NCBI GenBank assembly: GCA_963849115.1 | Contig: CAWKGK010000008.1 | Location: 434,001 to 498,000 of the forward strand | Length of the DNA stretch: 64,000 nt | Direction: 5' to 3' | DNA from: JACDAL01 sp963849115 | GTDB taxonomy: Bacteria > Actinomycetota > CADDZG01 > WHSQ01 | Part shown: positions 60,476-64,000 of the stretch, piece by piece | Layout of the letters: the number at the start of each line of letters is the position of its first letter | Numbering within the stretch: the stretch's first letter is position 1 | The notes under the pieces: generated by a model | Database searches by the model: none | Told to the model about the DNA's origin: nothing | Seen by the model: only the letters and a program-made list of their open reading frames with translations | Made by a program: the position numbers and the translations under genes

Positions 60476-61215
60476 GCTTCACCGGCAATCCGGGGACCGG
60501 CAAGACTACCGTCGCGGCCAAGATGGGAAAAATCCTCTACAAGCTTGGTTATGTCCGCAAGGGCCACGTCGTGAGCGTCACGCGCGACGACCTGGTCGGC
60601 CAGTATGTCGGTCACACCGCGCCGAAGACGAGGGAGGTCTTGAAGAAGGCCATGGGCGGAGTGTTGTTCATCGACGAGGCGTATCACATCTACCGGGTGG
60701 ACAACGAACGGGACTACGGACAGGAGACCGTGGAGTTGCTGCTGCAGGTGATGGAGAACGAGCGCGAGAACATCGTCGTCATCATGGCCGGTTACAAGGA
60801 GCAAATGGATCGTTTCTTCGCCGATGTACCCGGCCTCAGCTCGCGCATCGCGCACCACGTCGACTTCCCCGACTATTCCGCCGACGAGCTGATGGAGATA
60901 GCGCGACTCATGGCGGAACAGCAACGCTACCGTCTCTCCGACGAGGCTGAGGATGCGTTTGCAGAGTACCTAAAGCTGCGACGCGAGCAACCTCGCTTCG
61001 CCAACGGCCGCAGCATCCGTAACGCGCTCGATCGGGCGCGTATGCGTCAGGCGGTCCGCCTCTATGCCGGCGGACGGGACGGCAGCCGTTTGACCAAGCG
61101 AGACCTGGTGACAATCGAAGTCGAGGATGTGCTCAAGAGCCGCGTCTTCGAAGGCGGCTTCTACCAAGAACAGGAGCCCGCCGCCGAAGACGCGGGCAAC
61201 GACGGCCCCGGATGA
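60472..61215 (+). CDS. cbbX: CbbX RuBisCO activase, AAA+ core
   Basis: 247 aa. Walker A GNPGTGKTT, pore loop near DDLVGQYVGHTA, Walker B GVLFIDEAY, sensor 1 VVIMAGYKEQM, arginine finger GLSSRI. Remodels inhibited red-type RuBisCO using ATP and RuBP. ATG 60472 overlaps the stop of the N-terminal piece (ATGA), so it could be translated separately, yet the family is one chain. All AAA+ motifs are intact. Confidence 0.92.
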   Translation: MSFTGNPGTGKTTVAAKMGKILYKLGYVRKGHVVSVTRDDLVGQYVGHTAPKTREVLKKAMGGVLFIDEAYHIYRVDNERDYGQETVELLLQVMENERENIVVIMAGYKEQMDRFFADVPGLSSRIAHHVDFPDYSADELMEIARLMAEQQRYRLSDEAEDAFAEYLKLRREQPRFANGRSIRNALDRARMRQAVRLYAGGRDGSRLTKRDLVTIEVEDVLKSRVFEGGFYQEQEPAAEDAGNDGPG

Positions 61216-61439
61216 GCGATTCGGGGCCGTCCGAAAGAGTCGTTCTCGGGCGGCGGGATGACACGACGATGGTGGGCTTCCAATGGACGGGGGCCGAACC
61301 CGAGGGTCTGAACGAGCCCTATGAGGCGGAGAGCCTGGGGGCGGTCTGGGAGGGCGACGAGCTGGTCACTTACAACCTCGGCCACCTCGCCCATCGCTTC
61401 GGCCACGACATCGACGGGTACATGGAGGACGTGGACTAG
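61212..61439 (+). CDS. small acidic protein coupled to cbbX
   Basis: 75 aa, acidic, no TM helix: VVLGRRDDTTMVGFQWTGAE, LNEPYEAESLGAVWEGDELV, YNLGHLAHRFGHDIDGYMED. Starts inside the cbbX stop (ATGA), so it is the fourth gene of the cbbLSX operon. I recognise no family. An assembly, activation or protein-interaction role for RuBisCO is possible from context only. Confidence 0.7.
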   Translation: MSDSGPSERVVLGRRDDTTMVGFQWTGAEPEGLNEPYEAESLGAVWEGDELVTYNLGHLAHRFGHDIDGYMEDVD

Positions 61440-61448
61440 GTCGGGGCT

Positions 61449-61799
61449 CTAGAGCGCCAGCGCCGCCAGCGCGATCACGATCAGCGCGAGCCAGTAAACG
61501 CCGGTGAACACGAAATCAAGGCGTTGTGGCCGCAGAGGGATCAGAACCGCAACGACCCACAGCGGCATGACGATCACGCCGAAGAGGGCCGCGTAGAGGA
61601 GGCTCGCCCAAGAGACGAACGAGGCTCCTGAGACCGCCGCCGCAGCGAGCGCCAGCAGCAGTACCCCGAGCACCGCTTGGCCCAGCACATCGCCCAGGGG
61701 TCCTCCCTTGGAGAGCCGAAAGAGACGATAGCCGAATCCTGCCGCCGCGTTGACGCAGAGGGCTGCACTGAGCACCGTTCGCCACATGTCCTCGTCCAT
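61449..61799 (-). CDS. four-helix membrane protein
   Basis: 116 aa from ATG 61799 (MDEDMWRTVLSAAL). Four hydrophobic segments, including AVLGVLLLALAAAAVSGASF and VYWLALIVIALAALAL. No family recognised. Convergent with the cbb operon and divergent from the DUF3105 gene. Confidence 0.6.
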   Translation of the reverse strand: MDEDMWRTVLSAALCVNAAAGFGYRLFRLSKGGPLGDVLGQAVLGVLLLALAAAAVSGASFVSWASLLYAALFGVIVMPLWVVAVLIPLRPQRLDFVFTGVYWLALIVIALAALAL

Positions 61800-61825
61800 A
61801 TCGAGGCCCAAGATAGCCTTCAGAG

Positions 61826-62491
61826 GTGGCCAAGAAGAAGAGCTCACGCACACGTGGCAAGGCTGAGTCGGGCCAGCACGAGCGCCGCCAGCAACGCCTC
61901 GAAGAACGCCGGCTGGCGAGGGAGCAGGAGCTTGCCCGTGAGGCCCGGGCGAAGCGTCAGCGCGACTTCCTGCGCCGAACGATCATTGCCGTGGTTCTAG
62001 GGGTGGTTACGTGGTTCTTGTTCTTCCGCACCCAGGCGCCCACCGAGATCGCCGGAACCAAAGTGATGAGCTTCTCGACTAGTGGGGTCAATGTGCACCG
62101 CACGGGCTCTCTCGAATTCGAAACCACGCCGCCGGTGTCCGGGCCCCATGCTCCCCAGCCGGCGGCCTGCGGCACCTACGCCGAGCCGATCCCCGATGAG
62201 GAACAGGTGCACACCCTCGAGCACGGGGCGGTGGGCATCCAGTACCGGCCCGATCTCGACCCAGACCAGATCGCTGTGATCGAGGAACTCGTGGCCGGAT
62301 ACGACACCCACGTCTTCTCGGCCCCCTATCCCGGCATGGAGCCCAAAGTCGTCGTGTCCTCGTGGGGAAAAAAGATCGAGCTCGACTCCGCGAGCACTCA
62401 GGCAATACGCGCCTATGTCACGGCCTTTCGGCTGAAGGGTCCGGAGAAGCAGGACTGCCCGAACTCATCGGAAGAGTCGTTCTCGTCTTAG
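61826..62491 (+). CDS. DUF3105 membrane-anchored protein
   Basis: 221 aa. A basic N-terminal coiled region, one TM helix (TIIAVVLGVVTWFLFF), then the DUF3105 domain with PPVSGPHAPQPAACGTYAEP and HTLEHGAVGIQY. The His-rich conserved core suggests metal binding, but the function is unknown. GTG start 61826. Confidence 0.82.
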   Translation: MAKKKSSRTRGKAESGQHERRQQRLEERRLAREQELAREARAKRQRDFLRRTIIAVVLGVVTWFLFFRTQAPTEIAGTKVMSFSTSGVNVHRTGSLEFETTPPVSGPHAPQPAACGTYAEPIPDEEQVHTLEHGAVGIQYRPDLDPDQIAVIEELVAGYDTHVFSAPYPGMEPKVVVSSWGKKIELDSASTQAIRAYVTAFRLKGPEKQDCPNSSEESFSS

Positions 62492-62565
62492 TGGACCTCC
62501 CCATAATCCGCTCGCAGTCGGTGCTTACGCTATTCCCGGTGCGGAGCACTTAAGATGCCCCGCTG

Positions 62566-63858
62566 ATGAAGCCGACTTCGATTCCCAAGCTCGTCACCTG
62601 TCTGATATTGGGCCTCGCGGGGTCGGTCGCGTTTGCGGCCGGAGCGCCGGCTGCCCCGGCAAGGCCTCCCAGCGAGTGGATAGTGGGGCCGCAGAAGAAG
62701 GTGGTGCTGCTGACCTTCAACGGAGAGGCAGGAAAGAAGGGGCTCAACCACGTGCTGCGAGTGCTCCGCCATCGCCACGTCAAGGCCTCTTTCTTCTTTA
62801 CCGGCCGTTGGGTCGCCCACCACAAGCAGCGTGCCCGCCGAGTGGTGCGAAGGGGACACATCCTCGGCAGCAAGGGTTATGGGCGGGCATCAATGGTTAC
62901 GCTTGCCGACGCCGCGTTGAGGCATTCGATCAAACGATCTCAACGAGCACTGAGGCGCGTCGGCGCTTATCCACGGCCGTTCCTGCGAGCGCCCAAAGGA
63001 GCGCTCAATATGCGAGTCATGAACGTAGCAGGCTCGATGGGATATGGAATGGTGTCTTCCAGTCACCACCCCGGCCGGGGCTCCTCGAGAGGGGTAAGAC
63101 GCAGGGTGCTCGAGCGTGCGCGTCCGGGTTCGATTGTCGCTTTGGATCTGTGGCGCAAGAGCCATCGTCGCGCCCTGCCGCGCATGATCAAAGGGCTCAA
63201 GCACAGGGGCTTCTCATTCAAGACAATCAATGCACTAGAAGACGTGAGGCCCGTTCGCTGGGATGTGACGATGAGCGCGGGGGCAACGGGCCCGACTGTA
63301 GGCCTTCTAGATAAGCGGCTGCGTTCGAAGTCCTACCCGGCGGGCGCTTCCAATGACGTCTTCGATTACGCTCTGCTGCAGTCGGTATATGCGTTCGAGA
63401 AGGTGCACCGCATGGCTCGAGACGGAGTGGTCCCTCCGGCCGAGCTGCGCAAGATCTTGTTATCGAGGAGGCCCCGAGCACACAAGCGAGGGCCGCGACG
63501 TTTCGTTGAAATCGACATCTCTCGGCAGGTGCTTTTCGAGGTAAAAGGCCGAAAGGTAATCAAGACCCTGCCCGTCTCCAGCGGCAACAACGAGCCCTAT
63601 GTCTCTGAGGGAGTGAACTACATCGCCCACACACCGCGCGGCGCATTCCGCATCGAGCGCAAGATCGCCGGCTGGAGGGTCAGCCATCTCGGACGCCTCT
63701 ACTATCCCTCATACTTCATCGGCGGCTTCGCCATCCATGGCAGTCCGTCGGTGCCCGTGTACCCAGCTTCACACGGATGCGTGCGGCTTCCTATGTATGT
63801 GTCCAAGGGCTTCTTCTATCGCAACCCCGTGGGCCGGGCGGTTTTCGTTCACGATTGA
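62566..63858 (+). CDS. degenerate NodB - peptidoglycan-binding - L,D-transpeptidase (YkuD) protein
   Basis: 430 aa with a signal peptide (LILGLAGSVAFAAGAPAAPA). Residues ~40-225 resemble a polysaccharide deacetylase, but the Asp-Asp motif is lost (TFNGE for TFDDG) and the H-x3-H is absent. A helical region (~245-300, DVFDYALLQSVYAFEKVHRM) resembles a PG-binding domain. Residues 310-430 are a YkuD L,D-transpeptidase with His391 (HGSPS) and SHGCVR (His403, Cys405, Arg407). It forms 3-3 cross-links outside the membrane. Confidence 0.85.
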   Translation: MKPTSIPKLVTCLILGLAGSVAFAAGAPAAPARPPSEWIVGPQKKVVLLTFNGEAGKKGLNHVLRVLRHRHVKASFFFTGRWVAHHKQRARRVVRRGHILGSKGYGRASMVTLADAALRHSIKRSQRALRRVGAYPRPFLRAPKGALNMRVMNVAGSMGYGMVSSSHHPGRGSSRGVRRRVLERARPGSIVALDLWRKSHRRALPRMIKGLKHRGFSFKTINALEDVRPVRWDVTMSAGATGPTVGLLDKRLRSKSYPAGASNDVFDYALLQSVYAFEKVHRMARDGVVPPAELRKILLSRRPRAHKRGPRRFVEIDISRQVLFEVKGRKVIKTLPVSSGNNEPYVSEGVNYIAHTPRGAFRIERKIAGWRVSHLGRLYYPSYFIGGFAIHGSPSVPVYPASHGCVRLPMYVSKGFFYRNPVGRAVFVHD

Positions 63859-63868
63859 GCGGCACGAC

Positions 63869-64000
63869 TCAGGAGGCCTTGGTCACTCTGTCCACGGCAT
63901 CCGAGCCGCGATGATCGGCGAGGAGATCCAGGACCGCTTCCTCGATCGAGCCGTGCACGGCCGGGTCGCCGAACTCCGATCCCAACCCGAGTGTGTCCAA
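63869..64000 (-). CDS. C-terminal end of a gene running off the window
   Basis: 43 codons on the minus strand ending at TGA 63871-63869: DTLGLGSEFGDPAVHGSIEE, then AVLDLLADHRGSDAVDRVTK. Helical, coding-like composition. Too short for identification. Confidence 0.5.
   Translation of the reverse strand: MDTLGLGSEFGDPAVHGSIEEAVLDLLADHRGSDAVDRVTKAS

Overview
The window is high-GC DNA from an actinobacterium, probably an uncultivated lineage. The markers are a WhiB protein, BldD with an intact c-di-GMP motif, a SigR/RsrA-type redox sigma and zinc anti-sigma pair, a mycoredoxin-like protein, an F420-type LLM oxidoreductase, Ku, a PucR-type regulator, UPF0182, DUF3105 and a YlbL-type PDZ-Lon protease. 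I cannot name a species. Several genes are interrupted by single-base frameshifts (about 24,532, about 45,770 and 60,456-60,462). Some of these may be assembly or sequencing errors.

Layout. 0-3.3 kb: 2-oxoacid:ferredoxin oxidoreductase korA-korB. 3.3-7.5 kb: a minus-strand trio (P-loop kinase, ATP-grasp, secreted protein) divergent from a nucleotidyltransferase-like gene. 7.4-9.7 kb: murA and an A-type Fe-S carrier. 9.9-12.7 kb: two overlapping MetE-like genes (one lacking the zinc ligands), a structured intergenic element, a zinc-ribbon protein and a receiver-like protein. 12.8-18.2 kb: whiB, a histone-H1-like protein, DUF302, a PucR regulator, a phosphodiesterase and an LLM oxidoreductase. 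18.3-21.4 kb: a TatA/zinc-ribbon fusion, a mycoredoxin-like gene, a rhodanese-MoeB gene with an in-frame TGA exactly at the catalytic cysteine, a phosphoesterase and a PIG-L deacetylase. 21.5-27.8 kb: a degenerate DUF2342 protein, mreB, a split PDZ-Lon protease and UPF0182.

At 27.9-34.1 kb lies an accessory zone: tRNA-fMet, a decayed tyrosine integrase, small genes, a sulfatase, and two near-identical LamG-like secreted proteins flanking an ArsR-ArsC fusion. 34.3-38.9 kb holds an epoxide-hydrolase-like protein, a membrane protein, a phosphoesterase, a Crp/Fnr regulator and bldD. 39-44.6 kb holds ku, rsbW-like, sigB/F-type sigma and class A PBP in tight succession, then a phosphoesterase and upp. 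44.6-54.5 kb is mostly minus-strand: a potassium channel, a DUF4349 lipoprotein (plus strand), ddl-sigR-rsrA, an AAC(2')-like acetyltransferase (plus strand), an ECF sigma with a membrane partner, and a MurF-like ligase. 54.6-64 kb: a cyclase-propeller protein, rpe, cbbR divergent from cbbL-cbbS-cbbX, a small coupled ORF, DUF3105, and a deacetylase-like/L,D-transpeptidase fusion.

How the genes fit together. The Calvin-cycle genes (rpe, cbbR, red-type form I RuBisCO with its CbbX activase) suggest CO2 fixation, but phosphoribulokinase is not in the window. Cell-wall genes recur (murA, ddl, murF, PBP, L,D-transpeptidase, mreB). Redox control is a second theme (WhiB, SigR/RsrA, mycoredoxin, Fe-S carrier). 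The most unusual item is the probable selenocysteine-containing rhodanese-MoeB protein.
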